This document shows positions 33,776 to 41,557 of a stretch of 41,700 nt of DNA, piece by piece. The notes beneath the pieces are model-generated. The model worked only from the letters and a program-made list of their open reading frames with translations. It made no database searches and was not told the origin of the DNA. The DNA is taken from the NCBI GenBank assembly GCA_903933935.1, contig CAIZMB010000127.1, positions 1 to 41,700 on the forward strand, written 5' to 3'. How positions within the stretch are numbered: the stretch's first letter is position 1; each line of letters opens with the position of its first letter. The stretch is from an uncultured Cytophagaceae bacterium (GTDB lineage Bacteria; Bacteroidota; Bacteroidia; Cytophagales; Spirosomataceae). The position numbers and the translations under genes were made by a program.

Positions 33776-33864
33776 AAATTGATGTAAAAACCGAAAGGTT
33801 ACAAAAATACTACTTAGGCGGATTGAATAAAGGCTCGGAATTTTTCTGAGTCTTTATTGTTTTA
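33776..33864 (+). ncRNA. Candidate small RNA (about 85 nt)
   Basis: Between a -7 box (33762-33769) and a strong terminator (33826-33864) lies a stretch of about 85 bases without an ORF. It includes a hairpin AACC-GAAA-GGTT (33789-33800) with a GNRA tetraloop. Promoter, structured body and terminator are the layout of a small RNA gene. No known family is recognised; it may equally be the 3' UTR of the pyrF-DUF2721 message. Confidence 0.3.
33826..33864 (+). terminator. Intrinsic terminator
   Basis: The 15-bp stem (33826-33840 with 33844-33858, two G-U pairs, loop TTT) has core AATAAAGGCTCGG/CTGAGTCTTTATT and is followed by GTTTTA. It ends plus-strand transcription just before the glgB stop codon on the other strand. 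Confidence 0.8.
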
Positions 33865-35760
33865 GGCCTTTAATAATACGGCAGAAAGGGGAGGAAGGTT
33901 GATCGAAATGGAGAATGCTTTTCCTTGCCAATTGATTTCTTCGGTCATGACGGCGCCCGAAATTGGATAATCGCTACCCCCGTAAATTCCTTGATCTGAA
34001 TTGAAAATTACTTTCCAAACTCCGGGTAGAGGCACTCCAATTCGATAGTTTTCTCTTGGAATAGGCGTTAGGTTAAGGATGGCGATGATTTGTTGCTTTG
34101 CTGTATCTCCCTTTCTTAAAAAACTGATGACGGTATTTGCTTGATCATTTCCTTCGATCCATTCAAAGCCGTCATTGTCAAATTGTTTTCTGTGTAAAGC
34201 GGGTTCTTCTTTGTACAGTTTATTAAGTGCTTTAACGGTATTTTGAATGCCTTGATGTGCGGGTAACTCGCTTAAATGCCAATCGATACTTTGATCGTGA
34301 TTCCACTCATTGATTTGCCCAAATTCACCCCCTTGGAAGATTAATTTCGTGCCAGGGTGCATAAATTGTTCGCTGAAAAGCAAACGAAGATTGGCCAATT
34401 TTTGCCAATCATCTCCTGGCATTTTTTGCAGCAAAGCCCCTTTTCCATAGACTACTTCATCGTGAGAAAGGGGAAGGCAAAAGTTTTCGGCAAAAGCATA
34501 TATCAATGAAAATGTTAATTCATTTAGGTGGTGTTGGCGATAAATGGGGTCTTTTTGGAAAAACCGAAGGGAATCATTCATCCAACCCATCATCCATTTT
34601 TGGCTAAATCCTAGGCCTCCATGGTGCACGGGTTTGGTGACTCCAGGATAGCTGGTGGATTCTTCGGCAATCATTTGGATGTCGGGAAATTCAGCAAATA
34701 AATGCGAGTTAAGATCTTGTAAAAATGAGATGGAATCTAGGTTATGGTTTCCTCCGAGGGCATTAGGTTCCCATTCACCTTCATTTCGAGAATAATCTAA
34801 GTAGAGCATGGAGGCCACTGCATCTACGCGAAGGCCATCGATGTGGTAACGATCAAGCCAAAAAGCGGCATTGGAAAGTAAAAAGCTTCGAACTTCATTT
34901 TTTCCGTAATCGAAAATATAGGATTTCCAGTCGGGATGATAGCCCTTTTTAGGATCAGCATGTTCGAATAAACAGGTTCCGTCAAAATTATGAAGGCCAT
35001 GGTCATCCCCCGGAAAGTGGGAGGGAACCCAATCTAAAATGACCCCTATATTAGCCTCATGTAGCTTTTCGACTAAATTCATAAAGGCTTGTGGATCTCC
35101 AAATCTAGCGGAAGGCGCAAAATAACCGGTAATTTGGTAGCCCCAAGATGGCGCGTAGGGATGTTCCATGATGGGCATAAATTCCACATGGGTGAAGCCC
35201 ATTTCTTTCACATAGGCCACTAGCTTATGGCTGATGTCCTCATAAGACAGGTATTGATTGTCCAATGTTTTCTGCCAAGAGCCTAAATGTACTTCATAAA
35301 TGGACATGGGTGATTGCAGGCTGTTGTAAGTTGGCCTATTCTTCATCCAAGACTGGTCATTCCATTCTTTATACGTATTCCAAACGATACTAGCCGTTTT
35401 GGGAGGTGTTTCACAATAAAGACCAAAGGGGTCAAGTTTTTCTAGATATTCCCCTGATTTTGTTTTTATCCCAAATTTATAGGTTTCTCCTGTGTGTACG
35501 TGGGGAATAAACCCTTCCCAGATTCCGGAGGAGTCCCAACGAGGAAATAGGGTATGTGATTCTTTATCCCAAACATTAAAGTTGCCCAGCACATGCACCG
35601 ATTGCGCATTAGGTGCCCAAACGGCGAAAAATGTTCCTTTTACGCCCCCATGTATGATTTCAAAAGCCCCTAATTTTTCGTAAAGCCTTGAGTGCTTGCC
35701 GTGTAGAAAAAGGGAAATATCGAAATCACTAAGAAGGGAATGGGGAAGAACTTGGGACAT
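33862..35760 (-). CDS. glgB: 1,4-alpha-glucan branching enzyme
   Basis: GlgB makes the alpha-1,6 branches of glycogen. The 632-residue GH13 protein has an N-terminal CBM48-type domain (about 28-110, including TFFAVWAPNAQSVHVLGNFN), the catalytic barrel with the nucleophile region DGLRVDAVASMLYLDYSR, the acid/base region MIAEESTSYPGV and the SHDEVVYGKGALL motif. An all-beta C-terminal domain ends the protein. It lacks the extra N-terminal module of E. coli GlgB, so this is the shorter form. No other glg genes are seen; it stands alone between the terminator and tRNA-Glu. Confidence 0.96.
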   Translation of the reverse strand: MSQVLPHSLLSDFDISLFLHGKHSRLYEKLGAFEIIHGGVKGTFFAVWAPNAQSVHVLGNFNVWDKESHTLFPRWDSSGIWEGFIPHVHTGETYKFGIKTKSGEYLEKLDPFGLYCETPPKTASIVWNTYKEWNDQSWMKNRPTYNSLQSPMSIYEVHLGSWQKTLDNQYLSYEDISHKLVAYVKEMGFTHVEFMPIMEHPYAPSWGYQITGYFAPSARFGDPQAFMNLVEKLHEANIGVILDWVPSHFPGDDHGLHNFDGTCLFEHADPKKGYHPDWKSYIFDYGKNEVRSFLLSNAAFWLDRYHIDGLRVDAVASMLYLDYSRNEGEWEPNALGGNHNLDSISFLQDLNSHLFAEFPDIQMIAEESTSYPGVTKPVHHGGLGFSQKWMMGWMNDSLRFFQKDPIYRQHHLNELTFSLIYAFAENFCLPLSHDEVVYGKGALLQKMPGDDWQKLANLRLLFSEQFMHPGTKLIFQGGEFGQINEWNHDQSIDWHLSELPAHQGIQNTVKALNKLYKEEPALHRKQFDNDGFEWIEGNDQANTVISFLRKGDTAKQQIIAILNLTPIPRENYRIGVPLPGVWKVIFNSDQGIYGGSDYPISGAVMTEEINWQGKAFSISINLPPLSAVLLKA

Positions 35761-35837
35761 AAAGGCTTCTAAATCAATTGTTAGGCTAAAATAGCGAAAT
35801 TAAATTAGATTTATTATGTATTTATTTTAAAGTACTA

Positions 35838-35869
35838 TTTTGAATCTTTAGCAAAAACTTCTACCTTTG
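35838..35869 (+). promoter_or_regulatory. tRNA-Glu promoter, perfect Bacteroidota consensus
   Basis: TTTTG (35838-35842), a 19-base spacer and TACCTTTG (35862-35869) match the TTTG-N19-TAnnTTTG consensus exactly. The -7 box ends 19 bases before the mature tRNA start. Confidence 0.8.
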
Positions 35870-35888
35870 TGCCACCAAATTCAGATTT

Positions 35889-35963
35889 GGTCCGTTCGTC
35901 TAGGGGTTAGGACACGTCCCTTTCACGGATGAAACACGGGTTCGATTCCCGTACGGACTACCA
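35889..35963 (+). tRNA. tRNA-Glu (anticodon TTC)
   Basis: A full cloverleaf. The acceptor GGTCCGT pairs with ACGGACT (35953-35959). The anticodon stem is CGTCC/GGATG, with loop CTTTCAC carrying anticodon TTC at 35922-35924. The T-arm is ACGGG/CCCGT with loop TTCGATT. The discriminator A is followed by an encoded CCA (35961-35963). It has its own promoter, and the terminator hairpin begins on the very next base. Its 3' flank is duplicated at 41649-41697, so it is the likely insertion site of the island that follows. Confidence 0.96.
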
Positions 35964-35997
35964 GAAACCACTCAGGGCGAGTGGTTTCTTTTATTTT
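35964..35997 (+). terminator. tRNA-Glu terminator hairpin
   Basis: A perfect 10-bp inverted repeat GAAACCACTC/GAGTGGTTTC with loop AGGGC and a TTTTATTTT tail starts right after the CCA. An identical hairpin is at 41649-41682. Confidence 0.92.
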
Positions 35998-36012
35998 ACG
36001 GGGGTGGTAGCA
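35964..36012 (+). repeat. Left 49-nt direct repeat (attL-like)
   Basis: 49 bases starting at the tRNA terminator match 41649-41697 with a single difference (G at 36003 versus A). The last bases, GGTAGCA (36006-36012), are repeated after 12 bases (36018-36024). The position at a tRNA 3' end and the distant second copy are what integrase attachment sites look like. Confidence 0.8.
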
Positions 36013-36226
36013 AAACAGGTAGCACGAGAGGGGTTTTCGGGTGAAATTTAACTTTGTTTAAATTTAAACGAAGTCAAGAATCACTCCCTAAGAAATAACC
36101 TCTATCGGTCCACTTTTTGCTGACGATTTACAGTCTAAACCTTGGTTTCCTAATTCGAATTTTTCATGAAGCTAAATTTGCAAAGCAGATTCCCTTTTAG
36201 GAGAATGTTCAATGAGGTGTTAAGAA
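36013..36226. other. Intergenic region inside the island's left end
   Basis: About 214 bases without a credible gene. It holds the second GGTAGCA (36018-36024) next to the left repeat. The rest shows no tRNA-like fold, clear promoter or strong terminator. It is the 3' flank of the AraC gene. Confidence 0.5.
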
Positions 36227-37138
36227 TTAATTCAATGATCTAAACTCATTAGGCGTCTGTCCCACGCGTTGCTTGAACAAGCGCGTGAAATGCTGTGGGT
36301 ATTTAAAGCCCATCTGAAAGGCAATTTCATTGATAGTTTTATCGGAATCGAAAATGCGGTTTTTTGCCACGTCGATGGTCTTGTTTTGGATATAATCTTT
36401 GGCGGTTAATCCTGTTTCTTTTTTAATCAAATCGCCAAAATAATTCGCCGATAAATGTAACTCATTCGCGAAATAACCCACGGATGGAATGCCGTTCACT
36501 TGGGCTTGATCGGATTCAAAATACTGATTCATTAGAGTTTCAAAGCGCTCCAAAATACCCTTGTTGACATGCTCTCGAGTAATGAATTGACGGTCATAGA
36601 ATCGTTGGCAATAACCTAAAAATAATTCGATATTAGAAACAATCAACTTCTTCGAATGCTTGTCGATAGGCTGCTTTAGTTCAAAGGCGATTTTAGCAAA
36701 AGAATCTAGGATCATTTGGCGTTCATCATCCGATAAATGCAGTCCTTCATGAGATGCGTAATGGAAGAATTTAAATTGAGCAATTAGTCGGCCTAGGTTG
36801 GTCCCAATTAATAAATCAGGATGGAAAGCCAAACCATGTCCCATCGGTTGGTAAGGAACTTTTGGATTATCTATTTCGACGATTTGTCCCGGGGCGAAGA
36901 AAACTAGCGTTCCTGCTTGGTAATCATATGCATGTCGACCGTATTTCAGGTCGCCGCATTTCACATCCTTTAGAATGATACTAAAAAGGCCATATTGAAA
37001 GCGAATCGTATCCGCATCGCCCCATTCGCGGATGTTCGCTTTGGAAAAATCGATTACTGTCACTAAAGGATTTAGTGTTTTGTGATTATTGTCTGCATTG
37101 TATTGATCAATGTTTTTAACAGGGTAATTCAGCTCCAT
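36227..37138 (-). CDS. AraC family transcriptional regulator
   Basis: A 303-residue regulator. An N-terminal cupin-like sensor region (about 25-165) is followed by a C-terminal double helix-turn-helix. The first is around GYFANELHLSANYFGDLIKKETG and the second around TINEIAFQMGFKYPQHFTRLFKQRVGQTPNEFR, the AraC signature. It is divergent from the NTF2-like genes across 148 bases, so it probably controls them and perhaps the hydroxylase. The effector is unknown. Its G+C is higher than that of chromosomal neighbours, like the hydroxylase genes. Confidence 0.92.
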   Translation of the reverse strand: MELNYPVKNIDQYNADNNHKTLNPLVTVIDFSKANIREWGDADTIRFQYGLFSIILKDVKCGDLKYGRHAYDYQAGTLVFFAPGQIVEIDNPKVPYQPMGHGLAFHPDLLIGTNLGRLIAQFKFFHYASHEGLHLSDDERQMILDSFAKIAFELKQPIDKHSKKLIVSNIELFLGYCQRFYDRQFITREHVNKGILERFETLMNQYFESDQAQVNGIPSVGYFANELHLSANYFGDLIKKETGLTAKDYIQNKTIDVAKNRIFDSDKTINEIAFQMGFKYPQHFTRLFKQRVGQTPNEFRSLN

Positions 37139-37156
37139 AAAACGATTTTAAGCAAA

Positions 37157-37164
37157 CAAATTTA
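37157..37164 (-). promoter_or_regulatory. -7 box for the AraC gene
   Basis: The minus strand reads TAAATTTG, a match to TAnnTTTG, 18 bases before the AraC start codon. No convincing -33 box is seen. Confidence 0.4.
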
Positions 37165-37286
37165 CCAATTATCTGATTCGGCCATACTTAAATGATTTTG
37201 AAACCGTAAAAATGGTAGAAAAAACCGGAATTTATCTATTTAGTTAGGCGCACTAAGTGTGAAATTTGTAGCTTAAACAAAAACCT

Positions 37287-37736
37287 ATGAAATCAATCGT
37301 ATTATTTTTAAGCTTTTTGCTCCTAACCATTTCCGGCGCATGGGCGCAGACTCATACAGAAGAAACCATCAAGCAATTATCGAAAGATAAGTGGCAATGG
37401 ATGGCCAACAAAAACGCGGATAAATTAGAAGTGTTATTCAATGAAAAATGTGAGTTTGTCCATATGGGTGGAACCTGGGGGAAAGCGCGCGAAGTGGACA
37501 TCATCAAAGCCGGATTTATTTGGTACAAACAAGCTGAAGTCTATTCTACCAATATCAAATTCTACGGAAATACTGCCATCCTTTTAAGCGACATCGATTT
37601 AGTCGCACAAGTAGGAGGAAATGTCGTGACGAATCCCTTTATGGTTACCGAAGTGTATGTTTTGGAAAACAATACCTGGAAAATGGCCCAGTTAACGTTC
37701 TCACATTTGTCTCGTCAAGTTAAATTAAAACAATAG
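37287..37736 (+). CDS. Exported NTF2-like (SnoaL/DUF4440) protein, copy 1
   Basis: A 149-residue protein with a signal peptide (MKSIVLFLSFLLLTISGAWA, cleaved before Q) and a mature NTF2-like domain of about 125 residues. The motif FVHMGGTWGKAREVDIIKAG and the C-terminal VTEVYVLENNTWKMAQLTFS fit the DUF4440/SnoaL group. Such small alpha+beta barrels bind small hydrophobic molecules, and some are isomerases, cyclases or hydrolases; no catalytic set is obvious here. It is the first gene after the AraC promoter region. A close paralogue follows 5 bases later. Confidence 0.85.
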   Translation: MKSIVLFLSFLLLTISGAWAQTHTEETIKQLSKDKWQWMANKNADKLEVLFNEKCEFVHMGGTWGKAREVDIIKAGFIWYKQAEVYSTNIKFYGNTAILLSDIDLVAQVGGNVVTNPFMVTEVYVLENNTWKMAQLTFSHLSRQVKLKQ

Positions 37737-37741
37737 ATCCC

Positions 37742-38191
37742 ATGAAAAAAGCACTTTTAATTTTGAGCATCTCGCTCATGACGATTTCAGGCGTTTTTGC
37801 GCAAACAAACACAGAAAAGGAGTTGATTCAGTTGTCGATGGACAAATGGCAATGGATGTCCGACAAAGATGTGAACAAACTTGACAAATTGTTCGATTCT
37901 AAAGCCAAATTCGTTCACATGAGCGGGACGTGGAAGAAGGACGAAGAGTTAGACATCATCAAAACGGGACGCATTTGGTACAAGAAAGCGACGGTGAAAG
38001 ATACGGCGGTAGAAATTTCGGGAAATACGTCTATCGTTTGGAATCGTATCACCTTGGATGCCGTTGTTCGGGAACAAATAGCGGTTACTGAATTCACGGT
38101 TACAGAGGTTTATCAAAAACAAGGCAAGGATTGGAAGTTGCTTGCATTGACCTTCAGCAGCGTGCGTGATACCCACCAAATCAAGCATTAA
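37742..38191 (+). CDS. Exported NTF2-like (SnoaL/DUF4440) protein, copy 2
   Basis: A 149-residue tandem paralogue of the preceding gene, of identical length. It has its own signal peptide (MKKALLILSISLMTISGVFA) and aligns along its whole length without large gaps (DKWQWMSDKD versus DKWQWMANKN; FVHMSGTW versus FVHMGGTW; DIIKTGRIWYKKA versus DIIKAGFIWYKQA). The charged residues between these blocks differ. The pair is probably an old duplication with some divergence, and perhaps forms a heterodimer in the periplasm. The function is unknown. Confidence 0.85.
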   Translation: MKKALLILSISLMTISGVFAQTNTEKELIQLSMDKWQWMSDKDVNKLDKLFDSKAKFVHMSGTWKKDEELDIIKTGRIWYKKATVKDTAVEISGNTSIVWNRITLDAVVREQIAVTEFTVTEVYQKQGKDWKLLALTFSSVRDTHQIKH

Positions 38192-38231
38192 TCTTGTTTC
38201 AAAATTATAACGATTGAATGTATTGATTCCC

Positions 38232-38239
38232 TATATTTG
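38232..38239 (+). promoter_or_regulatory. -7 box upstream of the hydroxylase genes
   Basis: TATATTTG matches TAnnTTTG and lies 27 bases before the ATG at 38267. It suggests that the hydroxylase genes have a promoter apart from that of the NTF2-like pair. Confidence 0.45.
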
Positions 38240-38266
38240 CTTTGATTCTTTTAAATTACCTATTCT

Positions 38267-38728
38267 ATGATCAAGAAATATTCCGTTCGCATTAATAAGA
38301 AAGTCCACCAAGTAGAGGCGGACGAAAACATGCCCCTTTTGTGGGTGCTCCGAGATATTCTTGGCATGGAAGGTACTAAATACGGTTGTGGCGTGGGCTC
38401 TTGCGGAGCGTGCACGGTGCATTTAAATGGAAATGCAGTTCGCTCTTGCCAATTGCCGATTTCGTCCTTAACTGGGATGGAAATTACAACGATCGAAGGC
38501 TTATCTGCCAAAGGTGACCATCCTGTTCAAAAGGCGTGGTTGGACGTTGATGTCGCTCAATGCGGCTACTGTCAATCAGGCCAAATCATGAGCGCCGCCG
38601 CACTCTTGAAAAGCACACCGAATCCGACGGAAGAGGAAATTGAGAATTTCATGACCGGCAATATTTGTCGGTGTGGAACCTATACCCGTATTAAAAAAGC
38701 CATCCAACTAGCCGCTTTGAAATCATGA
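38267..38728 (+). CDS. (2Fe-2S)-binding subunit of a molybdenum hydroxylase (IorA-type)
   Basis: A 153-residue small subunit that passes electrons from the molybdenum site. The plant-type ferredoxin domain holds the first cluster with C41, C46, C49 and C61 (YGCGVGSCGACTV and RSCQLP). The helical domain holds the second with C99, C102, C134 and C136 (QCGYCQSGQ and ICRCGTY). All eight cysteines are present. There is no signal peptide of its own. It overlaps the large subunit by 4 bases (ATGA). This two-gene form without an FAD subunit is typical of isoquinoline 1-oxidoreductase and related aldehyde dehydrogenases. Confidence 0.93.
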   Translation: MIKKYSVRINKKVHQVEADENMPLLWVLRDILGMEGTKYGCGVGSCGACTVHLNGNAVRSCQLPISSLTGMEITTIEGLSAKGDHPVQKAWLDVDVAQCGYCQSGQIMSAAALLKSTPNPTEEEIENFMTGNICRCGTYTRIKKAIQLAALKS

Positions 38729-40965
38729 AAAAGACAGACTCAAATTACAGCAGACGCTCGTTCTTGAAAGTAACATCGCTCTCTGGAGGAGGCATGATGC
38801 TGGGTATTTCTTGGTTCGCAAGTGCGAAACCGGAAGACAGTTTAGCGGAATTAAATATCGAACCGGTATGGCAAGAGGTGACTAGTTTCATCAAAATTGC
38901 GTCAGATAATTCGATCAAAATATTCTCTCCTAATCCAGAGTTTGGCCAAAATGTGATGACCTCTTTACCGATGTTAATCGCAGAGGAATTAGACGTGGAT
39001 TGGAAGCAAGTGGAAGTGGAACAAGGTAATTACGACCCAAAAGCTTTCCCGCGCCAATTCACCGGAGGTAGCCAAGGTATTCGCATGGCTTGGAAGCAAT
39101 TGCGGACAGTAGGTTCAGCAGCGCGTCAGATGATTTTGACGGCGGCCAGCCAGGCATGGAATTTGCCAGTAACAGAATTGACCACCGCTAACGGAATGGT
39201 CACGCATGCGTTCAGTGGTAAGTCTGAAACCTACGGCACTTTTGCCACGGCAGCTGCGAAATTACCCGTGCCCAAAGACATCGTCTTGAAAGGAAATCAA
39301 TCGTTCCGCTTAATCGGTACCCCACAAAAGAATGTAGTAGCACCCAAAATTGCACAAGGAAAACCCTTGTTCGGGATGGACTACCGCGAGGCGGGGATGT
39401 TAATTGCGATGACCGAACGTCCCCCGGCTTTTGGTATGCGACTGAAATCGTTCGATGCAACCGCAGCGAAGAAGATGCCGGGAATCGTGGATATTTTCCC
39501 GATCCAAGTGTTTAAAGACGATCATAAATTTGCCGGTTTTGATACGCGTTCGTTCAACGAGGTGATTGCCGTCTTGGGCAAGTCTACTTGGGATGTGATG
39601 AATGCGCGCAAGAAAATCAAAGCCGTTTGGGAAGTAGCGCCAGAAAGAAAAGAGATGGGTGTGAATAACCGTGAAACAACGGTTCCTTCAGGCTTAGAAA
39701 GTACGACGAAACATTACGCCCAAATGCTTGAAATGAGCAAAAAGCCGGGTGTCATCGAGCGAAAAGATGGAGATCCAGAGAAGGCATTTGCGGATGCGAA
39801 ACACGTGATTGAGCGGACTTATACCGCACCTTTTTTAGCTCATAATATCATGGAACCGACGAACACGTTTGCACATTATGTGGGCGATAAAGTTCGTTTC
39901 GTTGCGCCTATCCAAATACCAGATTGGATTATGCCATCGATCGTGGCTCGTTTAGGTATCCCAAAAGAAAATATATCGATTGAATTAGTGCGGATGGGCG
40001 GCGGTTTTGGTCGTCGTGCTTATGGCCATTACATGATCGAGGCGGCCTTGATTTCTAAGCAAGCGAATGCACCAGTTAAATTAATTTACTCGCGCGAGGA
40101 TGATGTGAGTGCTGGTATTTACCGACCGTCATATCAGTTGACCTACCGCGCAGCTTTCGATGAAAACAAGAAATTGATTGCCTTTCATGCCAAAGGTGGA
40201 GGTGTTCCTGAATCCCCTTTACATGCGAATCGTTTTCCGGCAGGAGCGATTGACAATTACCTAGCGGAGAGTTTTGTGATTCCATCGAACATTACGATTG
40301 GCGCTTTCCGTGCTCCTCGTTCGAATTTTAATGCAGCGGCAGAACAGTCGTTCTTGGATGAGATTTCAGAATACATGAGCAAGGACCCGATTGCGTTTCG
40401 TTTGGAATTATTGCAGCGGGCCAAAGATAATCCGGTAGGCAAAACCAACGATTACGACGCGAGCCGCTACATGGGCGTGTTAGAATTAGTTCGGGAAAAA
40501 TCGGGCTGGGGAAAACTGGAGAATGCAGGTAAAAAGCGCGGAGTTTCGGCGTATTTCTGCCACAATTCCTATGCGGCTCAGGTCATCGATTTACAGGTGA
40601 AAGGCGATCAAGTTACGGTCGAACTAGTAACTACTGCCCTAGATTGCGGCGTAGTTGTGAATCCAGAGGGAGCTAAAAACATGGCTGAAGGTGCGGCGAT
40701 TGATGGGATTGGAAATGCCTTGTTTGGTCAGTTGACGTTAACGGATGGCAAGACGGATCAACGCAATTTCGACACCTATCGGATGATTCGCCATAATGAG
40801 GCACCGAAGAAAATCGATGTGCATTTTGTGAAAAATGAAATAGATCCTACAGGTTTAGGGGAGCCACCTTTCCCTCCGATTTTTGGGGCGATGGCAAATG
40901 CATTGTATCAGGCGACGGGGAAGCGTTTTTACCAACAGCCTTTTCAGCCACAATTAAAAGGGTAG
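38725..40965 (+). CDS. Molybdopterin-binding large subunit, xanthine dehydrogenase family (IorB-type)
   Basis: A 746-residue catalytic subunit of the aldehyde oxidase/xanthine dehydrogenase family. A twin-arginine signal (SRRSFLKV, R10-R11, then a hydrophobic stretch) points to folded export to the periplasm. Molybdenum cofactor-binding segments are seen in RMGGGFGRRAYG and GAFRAPRSNFNAAAEQ. The C-terminal GLGEPPFPPIFGA holds the catalytic glutamate (E713). Family members hydroxylate N-heterocycles or oxidise aldehydes; the substrate is not predictable. No cytochrome subunit or XdhC-type maturation factor is next to it. The gene is G+C-rich compared with the rest of the window. The cupin gene starts 7 bases after its stop. 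Confidence 0.93.
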   Translation: MKKTDSNYSRRSFLKVTSLSGGGMMLGISWFASAKPEDSLAELNIEPVWQEVTSFIKIASDNSIKIFSPNPEFGQNVMTSLPMLIAEELDVDWKQVEVEQGNYDPKAFPRQFTGGSQGIRMAWKQLRTVGSAARQMILTAASQAWNLPVTELTTANGMVTHAFSGKSETYGTFATAAAKLPVPKDIVLKGNQSFRLIGTPQKNVVAPKIAQGKPLFGMDYREAGMLIAMTERPPAFGMRLKSFDATAAKKMPGIVDIFPIQVFKDDHKFAGFDTRSFNEVIAVLGKSTWDVMNARKKIKAVWEVAPERKEMGVNNRETTVPSGLESTTKHYAQMLEMSKKPGVIERKDGDPEKAFADAKHVIERTYTAPFLAHNIMEPTNTFAHYVGDKVRFVAPIQIPDWIMPSIVARLGIPKENISIELVRMGGGFGRRAYGHYMIEAALISKQANAPVKLIYSREDDVSAGIYRPSYQLTYRAAFDENKKLIAFHAKGGGVPESPLHANRFPAGAIDNYLAESFVIPSNITIGAFRAPRSNFNAAAEQSFLDEISEYMSKDPIAFRLELLQRAKDNPVGKTNDYDASRYMGVLELVREKSGWGKLENAGKKRGVSAYFCHNSYAAQVIDLQVKGDQVTVELVTTALDCGVVVNPEGAKNMAEGAAIDGIGNALFGQLTLTDGKTDQRNFDTYRMIRHNEAPKKIDVHFVKNEIDPTGLGEPPFPPIFGAMANALYQATGKRFYQQPFQPQLKG

Positions 40966-40972
40966 ATGATAA

Positions 40973-41434
40973 ATGAAAAATGTCGTTGTTATTATTCATT
41001 TGATGATTTCAATTTTAGTTTCATTTCAAACTACCGCTCAAAGCTCAGAAAAACCTTTGCAAGGTAATTGGACAAAAGGTCCTTCTGAAAGGTTCTTTGG
41101 CGATGTTTGGGTAGAATATTTCATTAACGATTCGGAAAGTGACTTCCTTGCTTCTAGGGTTTTATTTGAACCTAAAGCTCGAAGCAATTGGCATAAACAT
41201 ACGGGCAAACAAATCATTTTTGGAGTGGATGGAGAAGGTTATTTTAAAGAAAAGGGTAAGCCAATGATTCAACTAAAAAAGGGGGATTTAGTAGAAATTC
41301 TTCCTGGTGTCATTCATTCTCATGGTTCTATAAATAAACAGTTTATTCAAGGTGTCATGATGAATGGTGTTTCGAAAAAAGAATCTACTGTGTGGATGAA
41401 TCCTGTTTTAGAGGAAGAGTTGTACGAAAAGTAA
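40973..41434 (+). CDS. Exported cupin-domain protein
   Basis: A 153-residue protein with a signal peptide (MKNVVVIIHLMISILVSFQTTAQ) and one cupin barrel. The first cupin motif is SNWHKHTGKQIIFGVDGEGYF (H74, H76, Q80), and the second is LKKGDLVEILPGVIHSHGS (H115, H117). These residues would bind one metal ion. The sequence is reminiscent of small cupins related to the (R)-mandelonitrile lyase group, but the activity is uncertain. It lies 7 bases after the hydroxylase large subunit and is likely co-transcribed, though its base composition is clearly AT-richer. Confidence 0.85.
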   Translation: MKNVVVIIHLMISILVSFQTTAQSSEKPLQGNWTKGPSERFFGDVWVEYFINDSESDFLASRVLFEPKARSNWHKHTGKQIIFGVDGEGYFKEKGKPMIQLKKGDLVEILPGVIHSHGSINKQFIQGVMMNGVSKKESTVWMNPVLEEELYEK

Positions 41435-41557
41435 TGGTTGCAACATTACACCTAGTAAGGGAGGTAGATTTAAAATTAGGTCAATTTGACGTAAAATATT
41501 TGTGTGCAAAAAGGTGAGCAAGTACGTGTGATTTTAACATATTAGGAATTGATTAAG

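Noticed and set aside
39212-39460. Minus-strand ORF inside the hydroxylase large subunit
   Set aside because: It is antisense to conserved coding sequence; such frames are expected in the more G+C-rich gene.
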